Shown here: one piece after another, positions 43,816-55,100 of the stretch
Position numbering within the stretch: the first letter of the stretch is position 1
Layout of the letters: each line of letters starts with the position of its first letter
NCBI RefSeq assembly: GCF_949987515.2
Contig: NC_082702.1
Span: 56,141,600 to 56,205,599 of the forward strand
Length of the DNA stretch: 64,000 nucleotides
Direction of reading: 5' to 3'
Source of the DNA: Delphinus delphis
Taxonomy: Eukaryota; Chordata; Mammalia; Artiodactyla; Delphinidae
The notes under the pieces: model-generated
Told to the model about the DNA's origin: nothing
What the model saw: only the letters and a program-made list of their open reading frames with translations
Databases searched by the model: none
Translations under genes and position numbers: made by a program

Positions 43816-45694
43816 CCAGGTGGCATTTGGGATGCTTGGCTACTGCAGAGGCAAAGCGTTTTAAATTTTTTCTGCTGTGGAATTTGTGTAGTGTTTATTA
43901 AGGGGCACAGAATTAAAATCACATTTAAAAAAATTGAGGATATGAAAGATTATTGTTTGCTGCACAGAGTCTGTTGTGTTTGGGAGACCTGCCACGGCGG
44001 GAGGAAGGGCGACCAGGAAGGGGAGCTGCCACCCTGGAGATCCCCAGGGCCATGGCCAGGGAGACCCACTGCCCATGAAACCTTTTCTCAGTGACACTGT
44101 GTGTCCTTCTGTACTGTCGACAGCCCGCCACGAAGGTGTCGCAGAGGCTCCCTGTGATCGAGCCTGGGGACCTTCCCAAGGGACGCCTCGTCTGTGTCCC
44201 AGCCCCGCTCAGGAGCCCGCCCAGCACACCCCCTCCCCCCAGCTCGTCCCTTACTCTCCTAGCTCTAAGGTGGACACCGCCCGTGGGGATACGCCTGTCC
44301 CCTGGCATGCTCAGTGTGTTCGTGGTGACACTGCTCTTCTACGCAGGAGGCACCTTCGGTTCCAAGAAGGACATGAGGCTTTCCACGCCCCGCCCGCCCA
44401 CATGGCCCACGGGTCCCTGGCACGAGTCTTTCTCCTGCTTTGGTCTTTTCTTCCTCCACCTGTGAAAAGCCTTTCTCAACCGTTAAGACCCATTGCAAAT
44501 GCTGCTTCCCCCACGAAGCCTTTCTTGCATGTTCCGGCGGGTTGGGAGTGGAGGGTTGGTGGTGGTGAGTTCCATGCAGGGGGTAAGCCCCCGCTTCCTT
44601 CACACCGGAGAACCTGCGTTTCCTCCTCCTCGGCTCCCGTTGCCTCGCTGCATCTTAGTTTCTGTGTTTGTTTGGCGGAGTGGAATGCTGCTGGCCAGCC
44701 GCCCGCCCTGCCTGATGGTCTGGAAGCTCCAGCAAGCAGCCTAGGGAGGAGCTTCGTGGACAATGTTGCCGAAATTCGGCCTCTGTGCACCGGTGCTGGA
44801 GCAAATCTACGAGACAGAGTTTGGGTGAAGTAGAAATTTGCCAGGCAAAGGGGGGCCCGCAGCGGGCCAGCGCTCTCAAGACTGTGTCCCGCCCTGGAGG
44901 GGGTAGTGAGGAGTCAAGGAGGAGGGCGTGGTCAGCTCGTGGACCTTCTTCTGATTGGCTGGTGGTGAGGTCATCGGGAGTCAGACTCCTCAACCTGCTG
45001 GTTGCAACCGGTCTGGGGTCCACGTGCTCGTGGGCGGCACACAGTTAACTTCTTCCACTTGGTGGAGGTTTCAGTACCTGCCAAACAGCTCCCAGGACAT
45101 GGCACAGAGTATCATCTCTAGTTCTTGAGGAGGAGCTAAAGGTCCTTGACTTTGTTTAATGGCTAAAGTATTGTTATTTTCTCTTGCTTGACTGTTTTCC
45201 TTTCTTTCTACGTTTTCTCACTTCTCTGATTAAATGTATCCTTTGACTGAAGTTTTCTACAGACCAAAGGCAGGTGGAGGACATGGTGGGGTCTATTCTG
45301 GGACGGCCTCCGAGGGTCCTGCTCGGTTACAGTGCTCTCCAAGCGCACTGCGTCTGTGTGTCCTTCTCTGTCCCTCTGGATTCCCGCCTCGCTGGCCCCA
45401 CGCAGAGCCTTCTAACCACAAGTATATTTTGCTTTGAATTATCGTGATTTGTGCACCTGTCCCATCTTCCCCACTCAGTGGCCCCAGGCTTCCTCAGAGA
45501 GGACATACGGTTCCTCTTCTCCATCCCTCCTGATTACTCAGCATACCCTGCATGCGTACGTTTTCTAAACAGTGAGGTTAAAAAGTTAGTCTTGGGTCAA
45601 GGACCAAGGAAGAATTTTCTCCTCATCCTCGATGTGCCCGCCTCTGTGTTTTGGTGTAAGCGCATGGATTCCTGCTGCCTCCTTCTTTTCTTTT
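43816..45694. other. GC-rich intergenic DNA, no gene seen
   Basis: GC-rich unique DNA with a small L2-like match at about 44460-44560 (CATTGCAAATGCTGC, CCACGAAGCCTTTC). The 285-codon open frame at 43976-44833 overlaps other frames on both strands and shows no domain. Treated as chance. Confidence 0.5.
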
Positions 45695-46044
45695 CTTTTT
45701 TTAAAAAACTTTTATTTATTTATGGCTGCATTGGGTCTTTGTTGCTGCGTGCGGGCTTTCTCTAGTTGTGTCAAGCGGGGGCTACTCTTCGTTGCGGGGC
45801 GCGGGCTTCTCATTGCAGTGGCTTCTCTTGCCGTGGAGCACAGGCTCTAGGCGCGTGGGCTTCAGTAGTTGTGGCACGTGGGCTCAGTAGTTGTGGCTCA
45901 CGAGTTCTAGAGCACAGGCTCAGTAGATGTGGTGCAAGGGCTTAGTTGCTCTGCGGCATGTGGGATCTCCGCGGACCAGGGATTGAACCTGTGTCCCCTG
46001 CATTGGCAGGTGGATTCTTAACCACTGCGCCATCAGGGAAGTCC
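45695..46044 (-). mobile_element. CHR-type long SINE, antisense
   Basis: TTTATTTATTTATGGCTGC, ATTGGGTCTTTGTTGCTGC, to CATCAGGGAAGTCC. Full length. Confidence 0.92.
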
Positions 46045-46111
46045 TTCATCATCTTTTCATGTGCTTCTTGGCTATTTGGTTAGTGCAGTGGCTGTTCAGT
46101 CTTCCTATTTT

Positions 46112-46970
46112 CTTTTTTAATTCAAGTATCACAATATTTATTGATAGACACGAGTATATAAAATCAGGGCAAGGGCATAACTTCGTAAGTTCAGCAGACT
46201 TGATTGCAAACTCTTATAAGAGGGACCAATTCAAATTTACCATTTGTTTTGCACCCACAAAAATGACTTCAAGGACATTAATGATCTCTCAAAACTGATC
46301 GGCTCTAGGGGCTTCCCTGGTGGTGCAGTGGTTAAGAATGCACCTGCCAATGCTGGGGACACGGGTTCGAGTCCTGGTCCGGGAGGATCCCACATGCTGC
46401 GGAGCAACTAAGCCCGTGTGCCACAACTACTGAGCCTGAGCTCTAGAGCCTGCGAGCCACAACTACTGAGCCCACGTACCACAACTACTGAAGCCTGCGC
46501 GCCTAGAGCCCGTGCTCCGCAACAAGAGAAGCCACCTCAGTGAGAAGCCCGTGCACCGCAACGAAGAGCAGCACCCGCTCACCACAACTAGAGGAAGCCC
46601 GCGCACAGCAACGAAGACCCAACGCAGCCAAAAATAAATAAAATAAATTAAAAACACAAAAAACTGGTCAGCTTTGTGCAGTTCGATTACGTTTCTTTTA
46701 AAAAGCCTAAAGCACTTGCCCAGGCTCAAGGCTATGAAAACTTGGCACATAAAAACCCACTGGAGACAGAAGTGTACGGGCAATACACTATTACAGCAAC
46801 AACCCCCAGTTACAGCTGAGAATTTTCCCATAACAGCCAAGCGGATAATTAAACATCGCCACGACTCGAATATGAGCAAAGTGCATTCCTGTAGTAGCCA
46901 CAGTTCCTATTGCGCTAACTTAAAATATCTACAAAGATCCATGCAGTAAACTACCTCTGCCTGAGAATTT
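46112..46970 (-). pseudogene. Putative retrocopy of an mRNA 3' UTR, source unknown
   Basis: On the minus strand the sequence runs CTATCAATAAATATTGTG near its end: an AATAAA signal at about 46136-46142, then GATACTTGAATTAAAAAAG, a short A-rich end. The non-SINE text on either side of the SINE at 46307-46659 appears continuous (AAAACTGATCGGCT / AAAACTGGTCAGCT duplicate). The layout fits an intronless 3' UTR copy. I do not recognise the source gene and no coding frame is preserved. It could also be ordinary unique DNA with a chance AATAAA. Confidence 0.4.
46307..46659 (+). mobile_element. CHR-type long SINE
   Basis: GGGGCTTCCCTGGTGGTGCAG to GCAGCCAAAAATAAATAAA. The duplication AAAACTG(A/G)TC(G/A)GCT is at 46291-46304 and 46660-46673, with two mismatches. 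Confidence 0.93.
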
Positions 46971-46974
46971 AGGA

Positions 46975-47235
46975 TGGAATCTTTTTTCTTATTGAGTCAT
47001 AGGATTTCTTTTTATGTCTGGGTGTAAGTTTTTTCCTTGGAAACGTGTGTTGGCATCATCTCCTCCCGGTTTTCGCTTGCCTCTGCACTCTGCATGCTGT
47101 CTTTTAATGAACACAAGCTCTTAATTTAATGAAGTCCAGTCTGTCTAGCTTTTCTTTTCTGGTTAGTAATTTCTCTGTCCTGTTTAAGAAACAGTTGCCT
47201 ACCTCACTGCCATCCCCAACCCTGTTACATTCTTG
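46975..47235 (-). mobile_element. LINE-1-like fragment, antisense
   Basis: CTTAATTTAATGAAGTCCAG, CTGGTTAGTAATTTCTCTG and CCTGTTTAAGAAACAGTTGCC resemble antisense L1 3' sequence, as at 29635 and 30205. Confidence 0.6.
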
Positions 47236-48155
47236 ACTGTGAGCTTATTTCTTCGCAGATGTCCTGTTTCATCTGCTCTGAATTTCTGACTTACCGGCTG
47301 CCCTGACCCCATTGCAGTGATATTCTTCAAAGCCTCTCTTACCTGTGCAGATCGGTGATCTGCTGACAGATAGACCTCTCATTACTCCCTGTTTCTTGGG
47401 CCTCTCTCTCTGGTTCTCTGAGTTGTGCCTGGTCACAGCTGCAGCGTCAGTGCCACGTCTTGCAGTTAATGACCGCCTCAGTAGTCTCGTCTCGCCGCGC
47501 CGGCGCCGTCTTAAGCGGAAACTTCAATTTAGAGTCAACACGACATGTCGAAGGGGCTCGATTCCATTAGGGTCGTCCTTTATTAGCCTTCTGTGGAAGT
47601 ATGCAATCTGCAGGAATTTCCACAATTTGCGTTTCCTACGAGTTGTACTTGGAGGACACTGGGTCAGACTGGGGGAGAGGGGAAAACCAGAGGCCTCTTG
47701 AGATCCACGTGGCTGACAGAGGCGGGAGCCAGCAGGCACTGCGGAGCACGGGTGGCCAATCCGGAGAGCAGATGAAATTGGGAACGTTAAAGCCCAAAAG
47801 AGGAAAAAGAGCTTCCACTCCTGCATGTTTGGTATCTGACGAAGTGAGCCTGCATGCTGGGGCTGGGAGGACAAGGCGTTCCCAGGGGGAGAGAGACCCC
47901 TCCCTGGAAGACTCGGCACCCCACCTGATCCGGATTTCCTCCCACCGTCCTCCCAAAGCTGGCCTGCAGCGGCTCCTTTGTCCTCAATTATGAGCCCCCA
48001 GCCTAGCGAAGCGCAAGAAAACTCAGCCCACCCTAGTTAATGGCAGGTAAATGCACCTGATGGTAGGTGACTACAGCCACGGTCTCCTTTGCAACGAGTG
48101 TAGCAGGTTTTGCATGTCAAAAGCCCCCCCAGAACTAGGAACATGTGCAGAGGAG
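47236..48155. other. Intergenic DNA including a CpG-retaining segment
   Basis: About 47460-47640 keeps many CpGs (CTCGCCGCGCCGGCGCCG, CACGACATGTCGAAGGGGC, GGGTCGTCC) amid CpG-poor surroundings. No gene was recognised. A short minus-strand frame at its edge has no known relatives that I recognise. Confidence 0.5.
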
Positions 48156-48545
48156 TTAACACAGCAGGCTCGAGACTGGGGTCCCCAGAAGGGCCGCCTT
48201 CCAGGGTTGGCCCTCAGCCAGTGTCTGGGAAGGTGGATTTGGGGAGGGTCCCCCCCTCCCAGGACTGATGAGCGGCTCCCTGTGCCTAAGTTGTGTGTAC
48301 AGACAGGGGGGGTGGTGCCGGACTCCTGCTGTCCTCCTGCGAGTCTGGGGTTTGGGTGCGCGTCAGGCAGAGGGTGCTCGTGTGAACGGCCCCCCAGTAT
48401 AGACCCTGGGCGCTGAACCTCTAACACGTCCCTGATGGACGACGCTGCACACGTGCTGTCACAGCTCGCGGCTGGGGGAATTTAGCGTGTCCTGTGCGAC
48501 CCCACTAGAGAGGATGCTGGAGCTGGTTCCCCCGGACTTCACCCC
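48156..48545 (+). mobile_element. Solo LTR-like element, copy B
   Basis: Forward copy of the element at 12489-12901. It starts TTAACACAGCAGGCTCGAG, includes GATGAGCGGCTCCCTGTGCC and CTGATGGACGACGCTGCAC, and ends about GACTTCACCCCCCC. The polyadenylation hexamer of copy A is degraded here (AGTATAGACC). Shared open-frame text in both copies is a shadow. No viral genes adjoin. Confidence 0.65.
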
Positions 48546-51339
48546 CCCAACCCCTACCCAGCCTCTGAGCTGATCGTGCTCTGCATCCTCTCACTGTAAT
48601 AGATCAGCTGTGATGACAGCTCTGTGCTGAGTCCCCGAGTCCTCCTAGCGACCCACTGAACTTGGACGTGTTCTTGGAGACCCCCACCTCAGACCCCCAA
48701 CTCATATATTGGAGCACAGAGATGAACAGCTGTCCTTCCAGCCCCTCTTCTGTTGCTCCGCCTGAGATCTTGCAATGAAGTACCCTTGTTATGTAAGGCA
48801 CCCCTAATTCAGTGCTGTGCTAAGTAGGGGTACTGAACCAGAATAGGATTTTACCCTTCATCTAAAGAAGCGTTCAGTGAAATAGTTCACAAAGGCATAC
48901 ATTAAGTCCCAAATTATGTTGGAAAGATTTCAGTGTGGCTGGAGTCTGGTGTTTTGAAAATGAGGGTCAGTGAAGGCGGGGGTAGGAAAGATGACTTGAG
49001 GTGGATCTTAAGGGTGTGGCAGGCAGGACAGTGGCCCCTAAAGACACCCACAGCCTAACCTGCGGGCCCCGGGAAGATGTTACCTTACAGGGGCAAAGGG
49101 GAACACGGTTGCCGATGGAGTTAAGGTCAGCCGACCTTAAGGTGGGGAGCGTGTCCTGGCTTGTCCGGGTGGGATGTGTACAGTATATGTGCCTAAGGTG
49201 ATCTCAGGGTGCTTGAATGTGGAGGAGGGCACACGGGCACACGGGTTCTTGGTACCACCACCAAGCGCCTCCGTTGTCCTGTAGATTTCCAGGGCAGGAG
49301 TCGGAGCCCTGCTGTCGGTGACTTTGGTTTTCTCAGGAGAGCTGACACCTGTCCTCTCAGCAGACACGCTGCAGAGCTCTCCTGAACCCCCCTTGCTATG
49401 CTTGGGCTTGGAAAGTGTGAAGGGAGAGGTGGGGACTCGAAAATGGAAACACCGTCTCCTAGGAAAGCTTTTCACCAGTTCCCTTCCCTAGTCGCCAACC
49501 TGCCCCAACCCACAGAGCTCACTCAGTCCCCACTAATCCTAAGAGGCAGGAATGATTAGGTTGACCCGTAGGGAACTATTCTTTCTGTAGATGGAAAAAC
49601 AGTTGAATACTGGCGATTTCATACCGTTTAACATAATATTATCAGCACCCATTACATGGATGAGGAAACTGAGGCTTAGGAAGGTTAAGTCATTTGCTCA
49701 AGGTCACACATTTAGTGAGTCAGGGCACGTAGACTTGAACAGGGGCCTGACTCCGGAACGTGCTGTTCTAAGTGTGGTGACGGGCTGCTGTCTCCAGAAG
49801 GGGCTCCTGCTGGACGATGGGGGAGAGAGAAGGCTGGGAGAGCACGGTTTTCAGACGCCAGGACGAGCACCTGAACCTGCCGTGGCAGCCACGGGGAAAC
49901 CAGTGTGCGACGGAGAGGCTCAAGCTGGGGGAGCGAAGAGTAGGATAAACAGGGACGTGAGGTGGAGGCAGGAAGGGGAGTGAGTCGGCTGCTGCGGAAA
50001 TCAGGATGAGCTCTCCCACGAGTGGGAGATGCTGGAGGTAACTGAAGAGGAAGGAGTGACCAGGGGTACTTTGTTGTTTGCGTTTCCTGTCCTTGGCACC
50101 GCCTCTAGCGCACAGTAGTGGCTCGATAAGTGCTCATTGCATAAGGGCAGAGCTAAGCAGATAAGGTCAGCAGTTGTTCCCAGCAGCGAGGAATTACCCC
50201 GTTGAAAATACAGGGTTTCAGGAGCAGCTGTAATGCAAGCCAGGGTGCTGTGAACAGTTCCTGTCATGTATATAGTGACACCTACTGCCAATAATATATG
50301 CTGGGACCCTTCCACCAACTTCTCTATACTTGTTGCTCTTATCTTTTTACTTAAGTGGCGCGTTGAGCGGAAATTTGATCACACATCATTGTGCAGTGGA
50401 CAGCGTTTATAGGTTAGTAAATCTGGGTAGGCTTAAGGGGCACATAGGTGGAAAGAGATGAGGATAAACGTACATACAGGCTGTTGTAAGAACTTCTGAG
50501 TTCAGGATGCTGATCCCCCATCATAACAGACATATCAAAATACCCCCACATTGTCTAAATACTCTTAAAGAATTTAAGCTTTAAAAAAATAGTTTTCACT
50601 GGAAATTATTTGGCAATGGGGTACTCACTTAATTTATGATTGCCATGACTGCCCTGAATCGTGGTATTAGGAAATTCTTACCAAGTGATTTCTAACTCAC
50701 ACATGGTTTTCAAATACAATGACATGTTTATCAATAAATTACAGTTATGACGTTGACATGTTATATTTCAGGGATCTTTCTTTGAATATTTATTCACTTC
50801 AGATTTGCAGTGTATTTTTTTGCATTTGGGGCCTAATAAAATTTCTTTTTCAGTCCCACACCTTTTCATAGGTCCTTGAAAAGCCTGATGAAAAAAATGG
50901 CCCAATGAACACTGCTGCTTGTGTATGATTCACCGACTAGGCATAAAAGTCAATGAAGAATCTCGCTTTTCTCTATTCTAAGGCTACCCCAGAACAGAAC
51001 ATGGGAAAACAAGTCTTCTTCTTTTCATTTCCAGGACTTTGTTTCTCATTTCTGTTCCCCCACTCCACTCCCATGTTTGCAGTAAGTGCCCGCTGACATG
51101 CAGGAGAGGCTGGACGCTGACACAGATACACAGGGGACCCTTCTCAACACAACCCATGTTTTCTGGGGAAGAGAATTTATGATGAAAATTTCCCTAGTTG
51201 GACATTCTAGCCTTAACAGCTAGACACTGCCGCTTTTATTTCCCATGTTCAGAGGGCAGTGGTTTCAGACACGTCTTCAGCTGGCCCACAGCAGCTCCAG
51301 GAACTTCGGCCACACTAGCAGAGATGGTGGTGGCGCGGG
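48546..51339. other. Upstream flank of IRF8, no gene seen
   Basis: Mostly unique. An antisense MIR lies at about 49640-49765 (GGATGAGGAAACTGAGGC, CATTTGCTCAAGGTCAC). A MIR 3' end-like piece is at about 50085-50140. Being unique and close to the promoter, the stretch could hold enhancers, but nothing is diagnostic. Confidence 0.5.
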
Positions 51340-51592
51340 AGCCACACTGCGGGGACCCCTGGCCGTGTGCAGCGCCGACCTCGGGGCCCCTACCATCCCA
51401 GCCTTGACCTGCGCTGTCAGACCTCCACCTCGGCCCCGACCTCGGCCAGCTGACACCCACCATCCACCGCACAGCCCTGACCTCCGCCATCTGACCCCCT
51501 GCCTCAGCCCCAACTGGCCTGACTTACGCCATCTGGTACCCACCATCCGCCCTAACCTTGACCTGGGCCGACGGACGGCCCCCGCGGCCCTC

Positions 51593-51602
51593 GGGAATTC
51601 CT
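51593..51602 (+). promoter_or_regulatory. NF-kappaB-like site
   Basis: GGGAATTCCT matches the kappaB consensus GGGRNNYYCC except at the last base. It lies about 250 bases before the presumed IRF8 start. Functional use is inferred. Confidence 0.5.
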
Positions 51603-51683
51603 GCGGACACTCCCGGGACCCCCGGAACGAACCCCGGAAGACTCGCGGACCGTTCGGCCGCCGACGCCTCCGAGCAAAGTGAT

Positions 51684-51692
51684 TTCTCGGAA
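51684..51692. promoter_or_regulatory. GAS / palindromic interferon response element
   Basis: TTCTCGGAA, in context GATTTCTCGGAAAGCC, fits the STAT dimer consensus TTC-N3-GAA. It sits about 160 bases upstream of the presumed start, as known for the interferon-gamma response element of the IRF8/ICSBP promoter in other mammals. Confidence 0.85.
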
Positions 51693-51734
51693 AGCCGAAC
51701 GCTTCGAAGAAGGCGGGCCAGGCGCGCCGCTCCC

Positions 51735-51739
51735 ATTGG
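51735..51739 (-). promoter_or_regulatory. Inverted CCAAT box
   Basis: ATTGG within TCCCATTGGGCGG, about 110 bases before the presumed start, in the usual NF-Y range. Confidence 0.65.
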
Positions 51740-51765
51740 GCGGCCCCTCCCGCCCTTCCGCGCCT

Positions 51766-51770
51766 ATTGG
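51766..51770 (-). promoter_or_regulatory. Second inverted CCAAT box
   Basis: ATTGG within GCCTATTGGCCG, 31 bases after the first, a spacing of about three helical turns that suits paired NF-Y binding. Confidence 0.65.
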
Positions 51771-51812
51771 CCGTCGCGGCCGTCGCTCTGCGCGCCGGGC
51801 CCGCCCCCGGCC

Positions 51813-51820
51813 TTAAATTA
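51813..51820 (+). promoter_or_regulatory. TATA-like A/T element
   Basis: TTAAATTA is the only A/T-rich octamer in the GC-rich core. It would place transcription start near 51843-51850. Confidence 0.5.
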
Positions 51821-51844
51821 GCGCGGGCGCCCGCGGCCGCGGCG

Positions 51845-51909
51845 CATCTCCGGAGCTCGGCGGCGGGCGTGGGAACGCGGGCGGCGGCAGACGGTTGGCG
51901 GCGGCGCAG
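51845..51909 (+). other. IRF8: IRF8 exon 1 (non-coding), boundaries inferred
   Basis: The 5' UTR exon is inferred from the TATA-like element at 51813 and the first CAG|GTGGGC donor (GT at 51910-51911). The start codon lies one base into exon 2, so exon 1 carries essentially the whole leader. Three more donor-like copies follow at 51995, 52031 and 52074 (the last is CAG|GTAGGC), so the 3' end may be as late as 52073. No transcript evidence is available here. Confidence 0.55.
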
Positions 51910-52120
51910 GTGGGCGGCGGGCTGGAGCACCAGGGGCGCGGACGGCGGGCTGGGGGTCCTGGGCCGGGGGCGCAGACGGCGGGCGGCGGCGCAGGTGGGC
52001 CTGGGGCGCGGGCGGCGGCGGGCGGCGCAGGTGGGCCCGGGGCCTGGGGCGCGGACGGCGGGAGGCGGCGCAGGTAGGCGGTGGGCTGGGAGCTCGGGCC
52101 GGGGGCGCGGACGTCGGCTG
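51901..52120. repeat. GC-rich tandem array over exon 1 donor
   Basis: The motif GGCGGCGCAGGT(G/A)GGC occurs four times (about 51901, 51987, 52023, 52066), alternating with five versions of GGGGCGCGGACGGCGGGC (about 51934, 51966, 52003, 52047, 52101). Spacing is irregular, about 35-85 bases. Each copy of the first motif contains a potential 5' splice site. Confidence 0.8.
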
Positions 52121-55100
52121 GCGCGGAGGCAGCGGCCGTGCAGTCTTGGTCTGTTTTCTCTCTCCTCGTTTTCTCCTGAATCCGAACCAAGCATCCAGGT
52201 GCGGCTGCTCCCAGAGATTGGCTGGTGCTTTAAAATAATCTCGTTTTTCTTAAAATCTGGTTTGCACGGAAAATTTTAGAATGGCTCGTACAATGCGGGG
52301 AAATATTGACCCCCTTGTTATAAGACCTGCTCCTTTCCCGCTCAAATCCTGCTCTTGGAACCGGGCTGGAGTCATAACTGTGAAACTGCCTCTTGTCCAG
52401 CCGCGCTGGTGGGGTTAGATTGTGAAGCGGGGCGGGCTGGAGTTTTAAATTCTCATCGATGACAAGTAAGATTTCTGAGTGCGGGTGGAGGTACTTTGCT
52501 TCCGTAATAGCCCGGTCGTTCCTGGCAAGAAAGTCTCCTTCGGGCTCACAGCTAAAAGAGCATTTTGGTGTAACATGAGCCCCAGGGCAAAGGGCAGACT
52601 TTTCTAAGGTGAGGTGTGCTCCTTACCCAGAGCGGCGGAGTGCTTTGTGAATGGAAACTAGAGACTGGATTTTCCAGAGTTTAAACTACCCCCCAGCGTA
52701 CGAGGGATGTAACCCACCTTTTCTGAAAGCCAAGTTAGGAGCCAGCCCTTGAATGACAGTCCTTTTAGATTATGCAGTTTCCTCTCGAGAGAATTGGGAG
52801 AGGTTTAGGTATTTCAGCAAGATTGGGACCAGAAGGAGAAATGGCTTTTGTGCTTTGGGTCTTATGGGTGTCCAGGGCAAATGACCAGGCGCCCTGAGAG
52901 ACGTGGCGAAGGTGAGTCCTGCACCTGCACCACCTCTCAGGCCCTTCCTGGAATCCGGGTTGGGTGGGCCCAGGGCAGCCTCTTATCACCTCCTGCCTGG
53001 GAAGCCTGATCCCCGGCCGATTTATAGCTAATGCAGATTAGCTCCAGATAGGACTTGGCCATAAAGAGAATTATTACCTAAAAATCAAGGAAGAGGAAGT
53101 TTTAAACATGTGACTGGGCTTATAAACGTTTCCTGGCTCTGTATTTGGTGGGATTTTGTTAGTGTTCAGTAAATCGTTATGGATCACACTGTAAGAGAAT
53201 CTCAGGCTTTTAACGCCACTTAGAATCTTGGAGGGGGGGTTTCGGTGACAATTCAGGTGAGCTGTCCATGTGCTGAGATCCTGTCACTTAACCGTGGCTT
53301 TTCTCTGCAGGGTGAGTGAAATGAGATCCTGCTGGGGGCCTTGGGGGTTGGGATGTCTCTCTGGGCCTCAGAGTTTTGTCTTTTGAATGAAGCGGGGGCT
53401 GGATTAGATGATTTCTAGAGTATTTTCATGTTCTCTGACTCACTCTTCCTCTCAATGCCATTCACTTACCTTTTTTTTTTCTTCTTATAAATCACCACGA
53501 GATTCGTCCTTAACAGTTTGGGGGTCATGAATCCGTTAGAAATCCTGATGAGAAGGTGTTGACCTGCTTTCTAGAAAAATGCCTGTACAAACGAAACTTT
53601 GCTTTTTATTTCAGGAGGCTCCTGGAGCACGGACTCCAGTGTATGGACTTTGTACTAAGGGGGTGAGCAAAATGCTGACGAGTGGGGACATTTCATTTAA
53701 TCGACAGATGCGCAGACACCAGCCCTCTTTTGTGTTCTGACCCCTTTCGCCCTCCTCCACACAGCTCCTTCCTCAAGTGAGGGGAGCTGCTCCATCTTTC
53801 CTCCAGGAAAGCCCTGTGGGAATCTCTGCCCTGCCAAGTTATTTTCTGGGGTGCGTGGCGGTGTTGTTTCATCTCTCTCACCAGGTGTCCCTCCCACATC
53901 TGTCCCTTCCAGTTTATAAACACGAGGGACTGTTTTCAAATTCTGGGATTTCTGAGATCCATGCACTTTGCCGATGAGGAGAGCCTCAGAGAGGTGGTCA
54001 GGTGACTTTCCCAAGGGCTAGTTAGAGAAAAGCCTTCGCTGGGGTCTACAGTTTCCCAATCGAAGTCTAGTTCCCATTTCACACGCTTCACTCCTTTTGA
54101 ATCCACAAACGGGCAGCTGGAGTTAATTGGATGAAAAAGTTACAGGTGGCGCTCATGGGCCCTCACCTCCTCTCCTGCTACCTGGGACCTGGACCCCTTC
54201 ACCGACCACATAGCCATCTGTGGGGTGGCTGGAGTGTCCAAAACACACACACACTTCTTGCTTTACGGACCAGGATGGCTCTGGATGTGACCATGTTCTG
54301 AGGGACGTTATGTCTTGTCACTGGTGATTGTTTCAAATTTGTTGGCCCGAAGCGGTCACATTTTAATCGGAAGAACTGAAATGCTGATGTTTTTGGGGTG
54401 GGCGTCTGTCCAACCGCCTAGGGGATTTCCACCCTGTTCTTGTAAACGTGGGCTGTGAGTCGATACGGCACGGTCGCGCTCTCTTTCTCTGTGCTGTTGG
54501 GAAAGCTGTCTGCTCTGGCTAGAATGTTCTTCCCAAGGGTGTCTTTGGGCGCCCGGGGTGTTGAGGCCCCCAGATTCTCGTGCGTTCTGGGAGAGGCTAG
54601 CTTTGCTCTGTTCTGTCACTGCAGTTTTTTTCCTCACTCTTGTCCTCTATCTCCCAGTTTGTCATAAGAGTTCCTGAGGAGGAAAGTTGGGACACTAGTA
54701 ACATGTGTTGTTTAAAGAGAATCTTCTCAGGTCCGGGCACTGTGTGAGGTGCTCTGTATGTGTCGTCTGAGTCCTCACCGTGACAACGCCCGGTATCTGC
54801 ACTTACCCTGGTGTGTCAGCCAGCGTAGCTGACACTCCGAGGTTAAATGACGATCCAGGCTCACCCAGCTGAGAGATGGTGAGACTTGAATGGGACCCCA
54901 GCTTGGTCCCATTCCCAAACCAGCTGTGAAGGGGCAATCTAGAAGGGATAGCCTTGAGGATTTCTTGTTTCTCGGAGAGCACAAATGTCATGTTTGCTCA
55001 TGCACGCTGGTCCAGTGGGGCATTAAGTCATGGAATTGGCTCTCAGAGCGATGGACTGCTCATTGAGGGCACCTGAGAAGGTGAAAGTGATTTCCCCCAC

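Larger units (their letters stand above)
51340..52150 (+). promoter_or_regulatory. IRF8: IRF8 CpG-island promoter
   Basis: The segment is very GC-rich and dense in CpG, in contrast to the AT-rich DNA just upstream (50300-51230), and ends shortly after exon 1. It holds a kappaB-like site, a GAS palindrome, two inverted CCAAT boxes, GC boxes (GGGCGGCCCC, GCCCCCGGC) and an A/T-rich TATA-like element about 30 bases before the presumed start. The start is inferred from this layout and from the downstream IRF8 exons, not from transcript data. IRF8 is known to be interferon-gamma inducible through STAT1. Confidence 0.85.

Noticed and set aside
43976..44833. 285-codon plus-strand open frame
   Set aside because: Partly overlaps L2-like sequence and competing frames. 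Composition is that of GC-rich DNA and no family resemblance was recognised.
51277..52194. 305-codon minus-strand open frame over the IRF8 promoter
   Set aside because: It lies in a CpG island where stops are rare, is Arg/Ala/Pro-rich, overlaps open frames on the other strand and has no recognisable domain.
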